Below, piece by piece: positions 1 to 12,290 of a DNA stretch of 64,000 nucleotides. The position numbers and the translations under genes are program-made. Under the pieces are notes generated by a model. It did no database searches and was not told the origin of the DNA. It saw only the letters and a program-made list of their open reading frames with translations. Source of the stretch: Glandiceps talaboti (Eukaryota > Hemichordata > Enteropneusta > Spengelidae); contig NC_135558.1 of assembly GCF_964340395.1 (NCBI RefSeq), positions 17,185,771 through 17,249,770 on the forward strand, read 5' to 3'. Position 1 is the first letter of the stretch. Each line of letters opens with the position of its first letter.

Positions 1-778
1 CAGTACATGATACACTGCATTACACACTGTAAACTAACAGTGGATATCAACTGCAGCGTCCATTTTGATTTATATGGCTGTCATTACCCAACTCGTCACT
101 GAATAGAGGTTGTAGAAGTAATTGCGGCTAAGCCGCTAGAAATCTTTCAATTTACTCGGTAAATGATTGCTGAGGTTTAATTTGGTTCAAATCATGAGCA
201 AAATATGTCGCTTTCCCCCTTTCAGACCACCAGAATCTTCATGCCCCTCCTTTGAACCCTCAATTTTTCCATAGCCCCCACCCTCCGTAAATTCTGATCC
301 CATCGCGAGGAACGGAGTCAAGTTGTTACGTTATGCAATCACTGTACATTATTATGTAATAACCGCAATGTTAATTATTTACCACATTCCAAACAGAAAA
401 ACTCTAATCGACTCAAAATATGTGTATACAACTTAATGTACGTTTATTTAACGATCATAATAGAACGAATGCAAAAAAGTACACTGTTACACATGTCATT
501 ATTAATTAAGTTGTCTTCACAGCGATACAAAAAAGATCTACAACTATAATCCATGAAGAATTCATGGCGTACGGCTTAAATAACATGTACTTTTTCGCCG
601 GGATATGAAAATGAAAAGTCAAAAGTTAATGACGTCACGGAGGAATGTTCCAAACAAATCGAGCGACTGAAAAGACAAACAAACAACACTATCTCAGCTA
701 CACGTCGTACACTACATTATACTACCACTAAATAAGGCATGCTGCAATGGGTGATACATGTAATACTTGTCTTCCTAT
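1..778. other. Intergenic, with one dispersed-repeat copy
   Basis: No gene is seen. Positions about 175-300 match, in reverse orientation, sequences at about 44,280-44,460 and 49,860-50,000. The shared parts are a 'tttggttcaaatcatgagca' stretch, a 'ctttcagacc' stretch and a C-rich run. This is therefore a dispersed repeat of unknown class. An AATAAA on the minus strand near 443-448 could serve the FABP gene next door, but it lies over 300 bp past the stop codon. Confidence 0.5.
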
Positions 779-1298
779 TTAGGCCTTCACGAAGAAACGT
801 TTGCAGGAGACATCGCCCACTGACATGGTACACACCAGTTTGTCACCAACTACTTCGTAGACGGATTGTGGTTCCTTGGGATATTGTGCTCCTGGTTTCA
901 CCACCAGTTTGTCGCCTTCCAAATTGGCAATACCTTTTCTTTCTTGTCCGGTGATTGGGTTCTTCAGATCGAAGACCTCACCCAACTGTAAATGACAAAA
1001 TGTAGTACAGTGTATTATTCATCCTCTTCGTATCTGATTTATGGCAGTATTTACCGTCTGCTCTAGCTTGAACTTTATTCTTTAAAGTCGTCACTGTCAC
1101 CTAGTGTCATGAACGTGAACGAAATTCCTCGAAATTGTAGCACAAGTGACATATTAAATATTAAATATTACTCTCTCTCTCTCTCTCTCGTTCGTTCGCT
1201 CTAAAATACAATAATTATATTAGCGATATGCATAACTCTTGGATTTTTTATTTTTACAAGTGGAAAACCCTTTGTATGAAGGACAATGACTAATATAA

Positions 1299-1366
<68 letters not shown>

Positions 1367-1697
1367 TCAAGCGCATGCTTCTTTGTTCTTTCACTGGTGT
1401 TCAATAACTCGAGAATGGTGAATTTATGATAAATCAAAACTTATATGTTAGTCAAGAAAAGTTTCTGCTATGTTAACGCATAGAATGACAACTTACAGTT
1501 AGGCTCTGTTCGAGGGTTCCTCTGGGGCCACTCATTTTCAGATGTAACTTGTTGCCATCAACAGTAACATCAATGTGTGGTTTGGCGTCTAATGCTGCAG
1601 CTTTGGCAGGTGCAGGTACTTCCATTGCATCAAGAAATGCCTCTAAATTGTCATGGGAGTCCAGCTGCCATCCTCCGGCCATTGATGCAAGAGCCAT
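779..1697 (-). CDS. Fatty-acid-binding protein-like gene, copy A (two exons)
   Basis: Intracellular lipid-binding protein of the FABP/CRABP (calycin) family, expected to carry fatty acids or retinoids in the cytosol. Exon 1 is 1697-1497 (67 codons, ATG at 1697) and exon 2 is 985-779 (68 codons plus stop), joined by a GTAAGT donor and a TTTACAG acceptor in phase 0. The product is 135 aa, the usual FABP length, with no signal peptide. The N-terminus carries a GGW motif near residue 8, like the GxW opening of FABPs. The end, VSCKRFFVKA, matches the closing beta strand with the conserved basic residue. A single intron is fewer than the three usual in vertebrate FABP genes. The intron contains a (CT)n tract. 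The paralogue at 26,461-27,337 is about 87% identical in protein and has the same exon structure. The ligand cannot be read from the sequence. Confidence 0.88.
1300..1363. repeat. (CT)n microsatellite in FABP-A intron
   Basis: About 64 bp of uninterrupted CT dinucleotides. A shorter CT run lies at 1171-1188. Both are inside the intron of FABP copy A. Confidence 0.95.
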
Positions 1698-1830
1698 TTT
1701 GTATTACTGAAGTGAATTTGAGAGGACGAGAAAAAAAAAATCAACGACTGTCCTGGTCGATGTTCTGTAGAAAAGTGGTACTATTAATGAAAATCAAGTC
1801 CCCTATATCAAGATTTGTGTGTATCAAGAT
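1698..1830 (-). promoter_or_regulatory. Promoter/5'UTR of FABP copy A
   Basis: The sequence upstream of the ATG aligns with the region upstream of FABP copy B (26,330-26,460) and with the relic at 3,200-3,345. It has a TATA-like GATATAGGGG (minus strand, near 1800-1810), then a shared 'TTCTACAGAACA' block, then a T-run and 'CTCGTCCTC' just before the start codon. Conservation between paralogues is the main support. The transcription start is not determined. Confidence 0.5.
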
Positions 1831-3190
1831 TAGATATACTCAAGGCGTTTCATTATTTTACATAAGAATGTTTAACGATTGTTCCATTGTCGCATGGGGT
1901 GCACTGGTTAGATTTCGACAGCAAAATATTGTTTTCAAACTGTTTGCTCTCTCCAGCCCCTATGAAATGGGTGTATTTAGAAAATAAATCATCGTCTACC
2001 TGGGTAACAAAATCTTACCAACGTTGCCACTTGCTTTATGCCTGGTCTGCAATGATTTCAGCAAATCATCATACATGATTGTAACAATGTAACCTTTTCA
2101 GGTATTGAAGTTGATTAAAATGTAGCAATGTTAGTAAGTTATGTCTAGCCAGACGATAGTGTAGAAATCGTAAATGAATTTTTTGTCAGTGGAAGGCGTC
2201 GATGTGTCGACGTGCAGTCCTATCTGCTCAATGTCCATCATAGCAAGTACACACACTATACCAACATGAATGAAAATTATAATTTTTTTCTAAGAAATAT
2301 CAGGGACAAACCAACTTATACGTAAAAGTGTCTGTCTCTTGTCAGTCTGTATATTCCAATATGATTTCCATGCGTTTATATAACATTTATATATTTTACA
2401 CAAGTTTTCTATAATTAATTGCAAAACATAGATTTCTAACCCAGGTATGTCTTTCGAAGACAAGAACGTGATTTTACAAGACATTAGTTAATACTGTCGT
2501 CAGCATTCGTAATGTCAACTTGATTTCTTAGACAACTGGAGACCCACCGATGAAGAGGAGCTCAGTCTCCTTCGAATATTTGCGTTAGAAATGTATGGTT
2601 TACGATGATATGACAACAATTAATAAAACTTAAGTATTAATAAACTTAAGTCTAGAAGTTATCCCCCCCCCCTCCTCCCCTTTTATATCTGCTGATTTGA
2701 AAATGCATAATCGGTTTCTGCGTTCCATTGATCAGTAACTTTCTTTAAATAAAAATGAGAGAAAAACGAGCGACCCATCACACGAACATTTGGGTACCAC
2801 ACAATATCAAATGGTTTGTTCTTGAACCTCGTTGTTAACGTGCTTTATCTTATTAATCCCCCAAATTACGTCACATTTATTTGCCTGGAATGCCAGGAGT
2901 GGTGTGGGCACAGAGGTTTTATATTAATTAATATTTCATCCAAACAATGTGTTTTATCATGTCATTTCTTGTACATGCATGGCCTTATCTCGATCTTAAA
3001 TACAAACATTAATATACGAATGAACTCTACACAGAGAAGAACATGGCGATGTGTATCCATGACAACACCTTATAACACTCAGTTTGTGTGTCATGGTCTA
3101 CAGAAAATCTGTACACGTAGACATGTATTTTATATTAAGCCTGCATGTCCACAATCTGAAATTCATCCACGCACGAAACGCAGTCAGTTT
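1831..3190. other. No gene recognised
   Basis: AT-rich sequence with only short open frames. A C-run lies near 2662-2671. The motif 'caatgttagtaag' near 2126-2138 also occurs upstream of FABP copy B (about 26,170-26,185), so part of this interval may be shared upstream sequence of the FABP genes. Confidence 0.4.
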
Positions 3191-3195
3191 TTCTA

Positions 3196-3345
3196 TGCAT
3201 CTTTGGCAGGTGCTGATACTTCCATATTAGCATAAAAATACTTCGAAGTGAAATTTAGAAGACCGTCGAGAAAAAATACTCGACTTTTCTGGTCGGTGTT
3301 CTGTAGAATAGTGGTGCGATAAATCAAAATCAAGTCCCCTTATAC
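3196..3345 (-). pseudogene. Truncated FABP exon-1 and promoter relic
   Basis: On the minus strand this matches the 5' region of FABP copies A and B: the 'CAAAATCAAGTCCCC' promoter block, 'TTCTACAGAACACCGACCAG', the T/A-rich run before the start, and then the codons around 'EVSAPAK' (copy A reads EVPAPAK). About 60 bp of exon 1 containing the start codon is missing, and no matching exon 2 is seen nearby. It is a dead third FABP copy in the same orientation as copy A. Confidence 0.65.
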
Positions 3346-6300
3346 CAAGTCACACGAGTTTGAATATCTCGATATGATAATCTCCATTTGCAATGTTTAA
3401 TACTATAGAAGTTTTAAGCTCTAGGTAAACTAAGATAGAAACAAGTTAACATGTTAAATATAAGCTATCAATGATATGTGTCAATCACCTTGACCCCAAA
3501 GAGTCCGTGACGGAATGTGATCGTCAAGAGGACCAAATCATTGGCCGTGAACTACTAGATTGGTCTCGTCGATCAGCGAGCAGCTGTCTTAGTCTAGTTC
3601 ATGTACGGTATCGTTACGATTACACTTCGTGGTTTAGGTTGAGACCACGTTGGCATCCACACTACAGCTGTCTCAGAGTATTTGAAATGAGACCGTTCAT
3701 AGAGAAACTGCACCTCTATATGTTTAAATGATATATGAGGGGGGGGGGGGGCACCCCAGAGTGTAGATGGCAGGCATCGAACATGAATTGGTACGACTTC
3801 AACAAGCCCGAGATCGAGATGGCCATGATACAAAACGAACTTTACAGATGCCGTAGTACATGTGTTGACAGATTGTCTGTGACATTATTAGCTAGTTATA
3901 TTTGCACAAATACCAATGTGTTTTACTGGTTGTCTTATTTTCAGATCATAACACCTCTTTATTTATCTCATTTAAAAGATACTCCGAGTCATGTTATGCG
4001 TTTGTCTGGATAGATAGATATGTCTGTTTGTCTACAACTGTCTGTTTCTGGCTATCCGACAGTCTGTGGACTCGATTATAGCTAAAATTGTTGCACCTTT
4101 TCACTGTCTTATTTTCAAATCTATGACGCTCCTTATTGCTTTCCGTATCACGTGGGTTTAACCGATACTATTTTTTTTTTCAATTTTAGAATTAGCATTT
4201 TTAACTCAATGAGTATGTGTCATAATCAATATTTCTATACATATTCTCATAATTACCCATATTTTTAAAAATGTGAAATAAAGAAAATTTAACTTGATCT
4301 AACAAAAAGCCTAAGTCACACTGAACGATATTTTCAACTTTGAATTCGAAGTTAGCGAAATTTTCGTATTACTGAGCAAAAAACCCAGCGAATTCAGTAC
4401 AAAGTATCAGTGTGTTTTTGTTAAGGCCGGAGAACATATATAGAGGTAAATTGATGGGGAAATATGGTAACAAGATGTGTGTGTGTGTGTGTGTGTGGGG
4501 GGGGGGGGGTATTCTAAAATATTACTATGTGTGTGTGTGTGTGTTTATATTGTGTTTGTGTATGTAATAAATGAGTAATGATAGAACAATTGCAATGATA
4601 CAAAACTATTAGTTATATTTAGTTTTGAGATGAAACATTATAAATGCTGCATTTAATTTTTTTTTTTTAATATTAAAGCTCTTTTATCAAAGATGTAGTA
4701 AGTGGAGACTACCTGATTGTTATATGATATTATTGTGAGAGCGTGTGTTTCATTCATTACATGCAGTTGAAATAACCCAATAAAGAAATTAAAAAATTCA
4801 GGGGGGGGGGGGGTGTCATATAGGGTCTCATCCTAGTACAGCCGAGTTTTATCTAGGCCATTTTACGCAAATTTTACCGTTTCTCGAAAAATACAGCTTT
4901 CATCAAATTAATGGACTACTTGCAAGATCGTTTACATGTAAACACATACCATAACGCTCAATAAAATGTCACTAAAATGAACAAAATGGTACATTCTGAT
5001 TCCTAACTATTGAATTCTAATCGACACGAAAATGATCAAGTATTTTCATATATCTACCCATTGAACTTGCAGAGATCTGATGAAAAAAGGGTTTCACCAG
5101 AGGACAACATGTACACATGACTAATACTAGCATGTCGTCTTAATGTGGGCGAGTGCATTAATTGTTCACGGATGGTTGGGCCGTGACGAAGTCTTGGAAA
5201 GGTCCTTTTTACGTGTACATGGAGTCCAAAATCTATGGTTTTCAAAGTCGTTATGTCTGTGATTTGCTTATTTTACGAAAACATTATGGAAAGAAGATTT
5301 TCCATGACTTCGTCAGTATCGGACGCCAAGTTCCCCTCCTCTAGCTCTTCCCTTTAGTTAATAGTTCAGACGTTGCATGTACAATCGTCACAGTACAATT
5401 GGTGACCTTTCAAAATCTTAAAGAATATGTCTTAGCAAAAAGTTTTGTCGGATAACCGTCGTAGATAACTATCCAAGCTTCATGAAAACTAATATAATGT
5501 AGTTCACGATCGCGTTATTTCATTTTCTTTGAGTTCATTACCATCCATACAGTGACACGAAAAGAAATAGTTTCGTCTTCTTGCCAAAAACCGTTGTGCC
5601 CTATCATCTCCGATTATTTTTGTTTCGGAAAAAAATGCTGAAACATGCTGAAGAGAACTATGGCTAGATATGTCGATTTTTTTTGACGTGGGAGCGTGAC
5701 GTGTTGACTGTATATACTGTGCTGCAGCTATGTCCATATGAACCTGTGCAGTATAATTTCCAGGTAGACACAACAATGGCAACAGAATCGAAGTTGCAAC
5801 ATTCGTGTTGCATCTTTTTACTTGATTTCTACAGGGGTACATGTTATGTACATGTATCAAAATGAAAACAACCGGCTCTCCGAGTACCATGCTGGAAAGC
5901 GAAACATACAATCGGACTATGCATTCTTTATTCCAAAAAAATACCATCATACTGAAGATATTTTACGTCGCTAACTTGCCTACTTTATTTAGTTAAAACA
6001 TCGTTTTCAAAGCATTTTGTGTGTTTTCCGTTGTTTCACTTTGATCATGGCCACACTAGTGGGGAACTCCGGTAAATTGATAGTGGAACCCCGGCTTTAA
6101 AAAACACTGAGTATGAATTCCAAATAGCCAAGGTTTGTCCATCAATATGATTCGTATGTCAGCCATGTAAATGTGCAATGGTGGTGATGACATATTGGGA
6201 CATGGCGATTCCTATATGCTTACTTCTAGTACATTGTCCATCTAATACATATACATGACTGCTAAGTCCTACGAGTCAACAATGGACCACTGCATGCTAG

Positions 6301-7120
6301 GTCAATAGAGGCGACTAAGAATTTTTTTGTTTTTTTGTGTGTGCTGTTTTCATGAAGTGACACTCAATAACCAAACGTTTATTAAATTATCTTTTCCTGG
6401 AGTGATGAAAAGTTACCTTTTTAGGCCGATTTAGCAAATAGACATTTTGTATTTTTCAACTTTATGAATGTGTACCTTTTTACTAGTCTTTTCCTAATAT
6501 CGGGGCATTTTTAACAGTTTTCGTTCAAATAGTGTATTTTGTGTTGTCCTTTATGTTTAAATTTGTTGTACAGCATTTTTTATTAAAAATAATTACATCA
6601 GACAAATACAGACACTGATATTGATTGCGTGCAAGCACATAAAATGATACATTTTATCTCACTGTAAGCACAAATTACTGCGATTGTACCCGTAAAAGTA
6701 TTTTTGGGTAGAAGTTGTCTGTGTTCTTGTAAAATAAAAATTCATCACCCAACAGTGAAACACCGGAAAAGCTCGTTTGCATTTTAGATATATCTCGTAC
6801 TAGCATTCCAATTTAAACAGACCAAAGAGACCGACAGATAGTCGAAATGATTAGAGATAAGGATGATAAGGAGGAGGCTCTAGCTCGAACTGGAACTGGA
6901 TTTTGGCGTCGTCACTCTATGACACCTGATCGCTTTCAATTCCAAACAGGGAGTAGTCAGAACAATTCCTAGTTTTTGTTGTAGGAATTTCAAAATCTCC
7001 TCTGTAAGAGAGGAGCTCAGTCATTCTCATTATAAACATATGGCTGATCTTCTGCCATTACTATATATATGACATCATGAGACAATAATTGATTGTACCA
7101 ACACAGAGCTCTATTGAATT
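3346..7120. other. No gene recognised; repeats
   Basis: Holds G-runs at about 3739-3750, 4498-4510 and 4801-4813, and (GT)n at 4479-4496 and 4529-4543. A dispersed repeat at about 3590-3685 has relatives at about 41,126-41,270 and 47,549-47,925. The longest open frame (minus, 5504-5950) has no recognisable motif and I do not call it. The remainder shows no coding signal I can support. Confidence 0.4.
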
Positions 7121-7122
7121 AA

Positions 7123-7800
7123 GCCCTACTTCGTTGACAAATGTAGTGAAACATTTGCACCTTTGCAAAGGAAGAGTACCATTTGTAAACCTGAACCCCA
7201 GTCATTATAGACAGACTTGGCATGACTACCTTTACATATTAAAGTTATCTTAGCAACCTGCTCACTTGTTTCTGTTATATTTAGACTCTTCAGCATGAGT
7301 TTGGCATCTTCACTCATACGTTCCAGCAAGTTATTACCATTTTAAGGTCAGCCCACTGGAATTTTGTAACCATAGTGATTGGGTAGGCGGGTTGTTGTAT
7401 AACATGTACGCACCACCCATGCCAATACAGAATACTTGTTCGAATTGCTCTTCATTTGCACACGTCTGACAACAGTATTCAGAGTTACTACCTCATTAAA
7501 CTCTTTCCAAATTAATAATCCTCTCAAAGCACCTGGTCTTTAATTTTCATACTGGGGAATCTAAAACTCATGGTACCTGAATATCATCACCAAAGAACAC
7601 AACTACTGGTAGGCCTCCCCATGAGCTATAATCATTGAAGCCACGCCGACATAAATAATATGCCCTGCCTAAAGTTGTTGTCCCTACGAGTGACCTTTCA
7701 CAAAGAGAACTTTTACACCATGACAATTTTCTTGCAAAGCCTCACCTATCAAACCATCTGCCAGTAGTTTCATATAGTTACCTTTGAATATTGTAGGAAT
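7123..7800 (-). pseudogene. PIF1-like helicase fragment (decayed)
   Basis: Read on the minus strand in several frames, this gives a collinear series of segments typical of PIF1/RecD-type helicases found in mobile elements. In order: 'MKLLADGLIGEALQENC', 'RSLVGTTTLGRAYYLC', 'GFNDYSSWGGLP', 'VVVFFGDDIQVP' (the Walker-B-like GDD followed by what is normally LPPV), 'WKEFNEVVTLNTVVR', and finally 'ICKGSHAKSVYNDWGSGL'. Stops and frameshifts separate them, for example a stop just after the GDDIQ motif, so no protein can be made. The ATP-binding P-loop is not present in the recognisable part. It probably comes from a large DNA element such as a Helitron, but no element ends were found. The family match is from memory of the motifs. 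Confidence 0.6.
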
Positions 7801-8269
7801 ATTTATGAAACTGCACAAAGTGACACACGTTTATACTATGACCTGTTGGACAAAGTACTTGAACAGAATTATTTCAAATTGATTCTAAAAATCTATTCTT
7901 TTAATCTGACTGCTTTTACTAAACTGTAAACATTTGATGAGGTGTGATTTTCCTGACAAAGTTGTGTAGTACCAGGAACAATAAGTGTCAATTTTCAAAT
8001 AGTTTCTTCATATCAGATGCCAGTCTGTGGTCGTTATTCATTTGTTCGGTCAATTTTGATCGTTATAATTTTTCGTGATAGTTCTTGTTTTCACTGAGTG
8101 TAATTACATGCTTCTAATGATAACGCGATATGACAACATTAGGTTTATTTGACAAATTATGGGATGTATTTCCATGATGCTGCGATGACGTAATCTCTTT
8201 GACAAAGGTGTAGCTCGATAAGAGTCACTATGCCTTGTGTAAACGGCATTGTCTGTGATGTCAAAGGTC

Positions 8270-8605
8270 AACTCACTGAATAAACACAACCAAACTGATG
8301 TTATCATAATGGACTTCTCAAAAGCATTTGACACTGTACCACACAACCGATGTGAAACAACAAATGCTGCCGGTACAAAACTACCTGTCACCAACTCTAA
8401 GGCAAACTCGGCATACACACTCTCAAAGCTTCATTCAACACCAGGCACGCATAGACTGTCACAAATATTCCCTTTTTCCACGGACCGTCAGAGACTGGAA
8501 CAGTTTACCACAGGTTATAATCAACAGAACAGATTCAGAACAATTCAAACAAGCATTATCAACATTCAACAGAACACAGGACAACAACGTCAAGGACTAA
8601 TAACA
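8270..8605 (+). mobile_element. LINE reverse transcriptase fragment with internal deletion
   Basis: The start reads 'TDVIIMDFSKAFDTVPHNR', the first catalytic-aspartate block of non-LTR reverse transcriptases. The sequence then jumps to a different frame reading 'LFPRTVRDWNSLPQVII', the usual C-terminal end of such proteins. Roughly the last two thirds of the RT domain between these blocks is missing, so this is an internally deleted remnant. The clade is undetermined. Confidence 0.75.
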
Positions 8606-9590
8606 ATCATTGCGCACATCACATCCTACTCGTTTTGTTCCACTAGGGACGTTGAGTAGTATTCTAAAGAAGAAACTACACAGACAAGAGGAATGCTATG
8701 TGTACCATCCAACATTAACACATAAATACTCGGTTAACCCGAAATAATGATATATGTCATTGTAATCGTGCATGAATTTTTTACAGTGGTTTGTGAAGGT
8801 TGGTGACATTTTCATGAGATTTGTGCGCAGTTTTTAGATGGGGGGGGGGGGGGCGTGCCTGGACGAGGGATCCAGACACAAAGACGACAACAAGCACACA
8901 AAACTCAGAGGAGGGCAATTAGATGCTCAGACTTTTCAATAATCCGAGAAATATCGGGGGGGGGGGTAGTCTTGCTGCTAGACGTTCGGGCTTTCTTTCG
9001 ATGCTATAACTATAAGCGAACGAAGTTCGCATGTGAGGGCTTGCCCGAACAGTCTAGCGAATGTCATTTTCAGACCGGACATTCCATTGAGATTACATTG
9101 AGCGGTGGGTTGGGCCATCTATGCATATATATACTTTAATATATTCAATAACCTATGACCTCGGGGAATCTCTGCATGCAAGTGTTGACAAACACATTTA
9201 CGTCATTACTATGGCTTATCGGTTTATGGTAATTGTGAGTTTGATGAGTGTGTAGACGTTGTCATTCACACATTTCAGTTAACGCATTGGTGGTTATTTA
9301 TACAAGCCCCTCCTTAAGATGAATATGCATGAAAATTTAGCTATTGTCCTCTGTTTGTGCTTGTCGCTAATACGGTTCTGTGATTGGCAGTTATTTATAT
9401 CCTGATGACATTCGCTAGACCTCGGATGTTCCATCCTCGATAGCGTTGTTCGGCTGTGTGTCGTATTTTATCGGAAGAACATCCGAGGGCTAGCTGATAG
9501 ACTGGGGGGGGGGGGGGTATAATCTGGGTTCTTCCATTTCGTCACACACAGTTACAATGATATCGGTTCATATTTTTCAACGAGTTGACC
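8606..9590. other. No gene; possible MITE and G-runs
   Basis: G-runs lie at about 8840-8853, 8956-8966 and 9505-9517. The 15-mer TCTAGCGAATGTCAT near 9051-9065 recurs inverted near 9405-9420, which could mark a MITE of about 370 bp. No clear target duplication is seen, so this is weak. Confidence 0.35.
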
Positions 9591-10100
9591 GAAGATTTCT
9601 GTATCATTGTCAGATAAAATATTGCTTTCTTCTTTGTATTCAGTATGATCTATGACGTCAGAGAGTGTCATTCACACATGCGTAGTAAAACCATGAAGTT
9701 AAGCACCTCCCTATAGTAAGGGGCACTACATCCTCTCAACGTACTGTGACTGGGCAGAAAGTCAGATGTCATATAATTATTTTTTAAGTTTTAGTTTTTT
9801 TATTCTTTTCTGAACAATCTTCTCCAAGATTTCTTTTTGTTTTTGTTTTGTCTTTTGTTTATACTCTCGTCGATTTCATCTCGTGCTTCATCAGTTGTTT
9901 CAATGGTCTTTTGCTTTCTACGGGAAAACAACTTCTTGAATTTTTTCATTCCTGGTGTCTTTTTTTTATTACTTACTCTTTTTAACGTGGTACCCTTCTA
10001 CATCTTCTTTGTTTCATCTTAGCGGAAAAAAACAACATAAGTTCTGCGCGAGTGTATTGATACCCGTGTGTGTCTCGTTTTTGATTGTATAAAGCTACAC
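9590..10100 (-). pseudogene. Array gene family: last-exon copy D
   Basis: Closely similar over about 430 bp to 18,687-19,135. On the minus strand an ATG at 9949-9947 opens a 49-codon frame ending at 9800. It starts MKKFKKLFSRRKQK, passes through an acidic stretch (TTDEARDEIDES) and ends with KKKSWRRLFRKE. The sister copy at 18,991-18,824 encodes the same pattern. Two basic 'F/W-RRLF-R' motifs flank an acidic linker. The product is unidentified. It probably represents the 3' exon and 3' flank of a tandem gene unit whose other exons are lost or too diverged to see here. Confidence 0.5.
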
Positions 10101-10319
10101 TGATAATTTCAGCTCTGGTACCTCTCTCTCCATCTCTGACGTTTGAAATTAATGAGACCTTGCAAGAGCATCTGATTTGATTCCACCATTTTTTACATTT
10201 CTTTGTTTCTCCAAACATTTCTTCTACACTAGCCGGAAGATTGTCCTCGTGTTTACCTTTCTTTTCTCTATAATGTGGGTTTAAAGAAATACAATGATAT
10301 GAATATGGACACACCATTC

Positions 10320-10620
10320 CGAGGATTTCTGTATCGTTGTCAGATATAATACACTGCTTTCTGTGACGTCACAGACAATGTCATTCACACATGCGTAGTG
10401 AAAGCCATGAGCTCTCCTTTAAATTCTGTCAATGACACTTTTGTTTTTTGTTGACGCATCCAGAAGTTTCTTCAAGTTCATCTGTAGTCTTGGTTTTGTT
10501 TCATTTCACATTCAAATATTTTCTTTTTTTTTCTTGATTCTTTATATTTTTTTGACCACTTACTTCTGCTTCTTTGGCATCTTCTACGGTGTTTGTTTCA
10601 CCTTGGTGAAAAAAAATAAC
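10320..10620 (-). pseudogene. Array gene family: diverged last-exon copy E
   Basis: The right-hand part shares 'gatttctgtatc.ttgtcagata' and 'gtcattcacacatgcgtagt' with copy D. The minus-strand reading 'KTKTTDELEETSGCVNKKQK' lines up with the acidic segment of copies D and B. 'GETNTVEDAKEAEV' lines up with the last exon of unit A (RQDETNTIAAEV). Stops interrupt the frame, so this is a diverged, broken copy. Confidence 0.4.
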
Positions 10621-11152
10621 ATAATTTCATTTGTACATATTCAACCATGTCCTATGTGGACATATCCAATAATACTGTACTTAAATAAAATTTGCCAAAA
10701 AAAGAGCAATATCCAAGCCCTGGCTTATATTACAAAAAGAATATTAAATTAAATACACAAGATAAATAAATGTCACACTGTCATGTCTCGGTTGTAAATG
10801 AAGTTTTTCCTACGGTTAAAGGCCTCATATACAAAGTCTGAATAGAGTACTAGTATTGTTAAATATCTCTCACAACTTAACATCTCCGGGACTCGAATAT
10901 CAACGTCCCCTTCAGACCTGCACCGTACTGTAAATATATAAACATATGGGGTTTTATAAGCAAAATGTTATTTTCCATTTTTATTTGTGACAGTGTATTG
11001 TTCCTCTAAAAACCTATAATAATGATGCCCAACCTCTCCACTATTTTATAGCTATAACGGTTTTACTTTTCGCAGAAATAAACCAATATTGAATGTAAAT
11101 CTTATCCGTCCATGAACGCGACACGTGTGACAAAACATACTCGTTTACTTAC

Positions 11153-12118
11153 TCAAAATAGTGGCTATTCTGTACAGCCGCCGCCGAGCTTGAGCTGGTG
11201 TTTCATCCGGCTTGTGGTAGTGATTTTTGATTAGAGAAATCAAGTCTTCTGGAATTGGCAAACTGTAGGAGACAATTTCAAGCGAAAAATTGAAGATTTA
11301 CTAGAGTGAAAACTCGCTACGCGCCAAATTTATCATTGTATGTAAACAGAAGTTGTGTAACTTTCTCGTAGCCGACTAAAGTAAACAAACGTTTATAAGA
11401 GCTGGAAAAGAAAGCGTGCTTTCGTATCTCTACTGAAAAATACATACGTCAATGGTTTCCTATATCTAGTTACAGTTCATGGCTGTTGGGACAACGATGT
11501 GATACGTTCAAATGACTTTTATAAAAACAAATGATGTGACAAGATTGTGGAATGGAAATTAGTGAAACGGTGCAACTGCAAATACTTATCAGCACCGGAA
11601 GTGAGTCAGGCATACCGATGGTTTACATGCGGGTCAAGCAAAATACATTAGGAATATTATACCAGCAAACGTAAAAGACAGTTGAAATATTTGTATTAAT
11701 AATATTCATGAAATGATTTCAGAACTCCAATAAAACTTCATGATCACTAAGAACGTGTACACGAAAGTGCGAATTGTGATATTCACAATGCATACTTGAA
11801 GTTGTGACACAAATAAATAAGTACGATTTTAATAATGTCCTATTCCTAGGTCAGATAGAAACAATGTAAAATGACTGTACTTACCTTCTTTGCGTGAAAC
11901 ACGCGCGAAAGTTTTCAATGGCACGATCGAAATCCGCACTTTGGGCTGTTCGGCCATCTTGCTTGATCAAACGCGATGTATGTGAGCAAGAGGAAGGCTC
12001 CTCAGCACAATGACGAATTTCAAACTTATCTGAGTTGTCTATAAATATGATAGCACATGCTTGGAAAATATTCTCCTTTACTTTGAGGAAGAGAGAGGTT
12101 CTAGGTATTACCAAAATT
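11153..12118 (-). CDS. Unidentified gene fragment, two exons in phase
   Basis: Exon X runs from about 12,118 to 11,885 and ends in a GTAAGTAC donor. Exon Y is 11,262-11,153, with a CTCCTACAG acceptor and a GTAAGT donor. Joining them keeps one frame open: '...ADFDRAIENFRACFTQR' then S, then 'LPIPEDLISLIKNHYHKPD' and 'ETPAQARRRLYRIATIL'. Exon Y is 110 nt with no stop in the used frame, and both splice sites are near consensus, which argues for a real gene. The start is not settled: exon X is open to a non-ATG upstream. A well-placed ATG in another frame (CAAGATGGCCG) would run into a stop in exon Y. Further exons below 11,153 were not found. I do not recognise the family. It lies head to head with the transposase relic at 12,291. 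Confidence 0.4.
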
Positions 12119-12290
12119 GTTTTGACTACAAGTTTACTGTAAACTCAGTCTGCTTGTTTCCTAGTATTTCCTAGTATTAGTAGGTCCATGTACTCCATAT
12201 TCATTTTTCATGTCATTAGTGATATCATGATTCCTGATTTTTTTTTATCATTTATGATCTACTAATGTCAAAAATAAATTATATTACAGA

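Noticed and set aside
5504-5950. 148-codon open frame on the minus strand
   Set aside because: No recognisable motif, splice context or homologous copy in the window; length is within chance for 64 kb of AT-rich DNA.
9051-9420. MITE defined by inverted TCTAGCGAATGTCAT
   Set aside because: Only 15 bp ends and no target duplication; kept as a note, not called as an element.
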